DNA from: Roseiconus nitratireducens
GTDB taxonomy: Bacteria > Planctomycetota > Planctomycetia > Pirellulales > Pirellulaceae
NCBI RefSeq assembly: GCF_008629675.1
Contig: NZ_VWOX01000009.1
Span: 124,001 to 188,000, forward strand
Direction of reading: 5' to 3'
Length of the DNA stretch: 64,000 nt
The notes beneath the pieces were generated by a model. It worked only from the letters and a program-made list of their open reading frames with translations, made no database searches and had not been told where the DNA came from. Within the stretch, counting starts at the first letter, position 1; every line of letters begins with the position of its first letter. The position numbers and the translations under genes are program-made. This document shows, one piece after another, positions 63,233-64,000 of the stretch.

Positions 63233-64000
63233 ATGTCTATCAATCTTTTGGATCTTGCCCGAAACGTCCTCGGGGACTCCGGAATCCGTTCTCTGTCTTC
63301 GCTGATCGGTGAAGATGAGACGAAGACGCAGTCCGCGATGGATCTTGCCTTGCCCACAATTCTTGGAAGCCTATTGAAAAAGGCTTCCACGCCGCAGGGG
63401 ACGCGTGAGGTGTTCGAGGGGGCGAGGCATGTCGACACCAGCATTCTGGGACGCTTTGGAGACCTCATCTCCGGCGATCCACAAAACTCAGACCGGCTGT
63501 CGTCGCTGGCCGGCAGCCTGCTGCCCATGCTGCTGGGATCAAATCAAGATTCGCTGATCTCCAAGATCGCCGGACTGGTCGGGATCGGGAAAGGATCATC
63601 CAAGACCTTGCTATCGGCACTGGCTCCGTTGTTGATGGCCGTCTTGGGGAAGCAAGTGCAATCCGGCGATCTGGGACTGAGCGATTTCACCCAGCTGCTA
63701 CAAGGACAGAAGCGGTACGTCCAGGACGCGTTGCCAGCGGAAATGGGACGGCAACTGGGGCTTGCCGAAATGTACGACGACGGTGTGGCGAAGGCTCGAC
63801 AGGCAGCCGCTCGCACCGGAACGGCCGGCGCGGAAACCGGAGCAAACCTGTGGAAGGTCTTGGTTCCGCTTGCCATTTTGGCCGTCCTTGGTTTTGGCAT
63901 TTGGAAACTTGTCTCTCAACCGGATCGTGAAATCGCCGACACGACACCCACCGTGCCGGCGGTCAATGTGCCGCCAGACGCCGACGCCACCGTGGAAGTC
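63233..64000 (+). CDS. DUF937-type protein, cut by the window end
   Basis: Open frame of 256 codons that runs off the edge. ATG 63233 begins MSINLLDLARNVLGDSGIRS. The first 190 residues match the DUF937 pattern: helical, with ALPTILGSLLKKA, LAGSLLPMLLGSN and LSALAPLLMAVLGKQV. A transmembrane helix follows at about 212-232 (LVPLAILAVLGFGIWKLV), then a Pro/Asp/Thr-rich linker (TVPAVNVPPDADATVEV) where the window stops. In relatives this linker often leads to an OmpA-like or BON domain; that part is not visible here. Function unknown. Confidence 0.75.
   Translation, partial: MSINLLDLARNVLGDSGIRSLSSLIGEDETKTQSAMDLALPTILGSLLKKASTPQGTREVFEGARHVDTSILGRFGDLISGDPQNSDRLSSLAGSLLPMLLGSNQDSLISKIAGLVGIGKGSSKTLLSALAPLLMAVLGKQVQSGDLGLSDFTQLLQGQKRYVQDALPAEMGRQLGLAEMYDDGVAKARQAAARTGTAGAETGANLWKVLVPLAILAVLGFGIWKLVSQPDREIADTTPTVPAVNVPPDADATVEV

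Noticed and set aside
62998..63312. Plus-strand frame of 104 codons overlapping the DUF937 start
   Set aside because: Different frame from the DUF937 protein, Arg/Ser/Pro-rich, no ribosome site or motif.

Overview
The window looks like chromosomal DNA of a planctomycete, most likely of the Pirellulaceae/Rhodopirellula kind. The signs are a giant secreted protein with a LEPR-XLL-like N-terminus and a dockerin, an ECF sigma factor overlapping a Ser/Thr kinase with WD40 repeats, a membrane protein ending in leucine-rich repeats, and respiration through alternative complex III. The genus is an inference from gene content. I saw no tRNA, rRNA, CRISPR array, intact insertion sequence or phage gene.

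Layout. 0-2 kb: a small secreted protein and a PAP2 phosphatase, both on the minus strand. 2.2-24.4 kb: one minus-strand gene of 7394 codons for a giant surface or secreted protein (beta-strand repeats, Calx-beta-like region, RTX repeats, two LamG-like domains, dockerin), followed by a perfect 15-bp-stem hairpin. 24.5-28.8 kb: a divergent ECF sigma factor and a Ser/Thr kinase-WD40 protein, coupled by an ATGA overlap. 29.1-32.5 kb: an NtrB-like histidine kinase, an NtrC-like sigma-54 activator and a convergent PTS EIIA-like gene. 32.8-38.3 kb: a 1240-residue PDZ protein divergent from a second ECF sigma factor, then a short-chain dehydrogenase.

38.7-51.8 kb is a respiratory operon. ActA-ActF (alternative complex III, a quinol:cytochrome c oxidoreductase) are followed by a small membrane protein and by caa3-type cytochrome oxidase subunits II, I, III and IV, and then an AI-2E family permease. 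Most joints overlap by 4-8 bp. Subunit I has the YSHPxVY motif of A2-type oxidases and subunit II carries a fused cytochrome c. A SCO1/SenC copper-delivery gene converges on the operon. 53-64 kb: a second dehydrogenase, pfkB, inorganic pyrophosphatase, a Tyr/Asp-rich secreted protein, a DUF4142 protein, a sugar-porter MFS protein, a membrane/LRR protein, an 80-residue protein, a decayed gene fragment and a DUF937 gene cut by the window edge.

The most unusual signals are regulatory. Two dyad-symmetric arrays of four TGCA half-sites, with identical 10-11-10 spacing, lie upstream of the NtrBC-like pair and upstream of the EIIA-like gene. The EIIA-like gene and actA each have a good sigma-54 (-24/-12) promoter candidate, which suggests that the local NtrC-type regulator controls the EIIA-like gene and that the respiratory operon is sigma-54 dependent. 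A long hairpin fills the leader of ppa, and two families of intergenic palindromic repeats are scattered over 37-63 kb.
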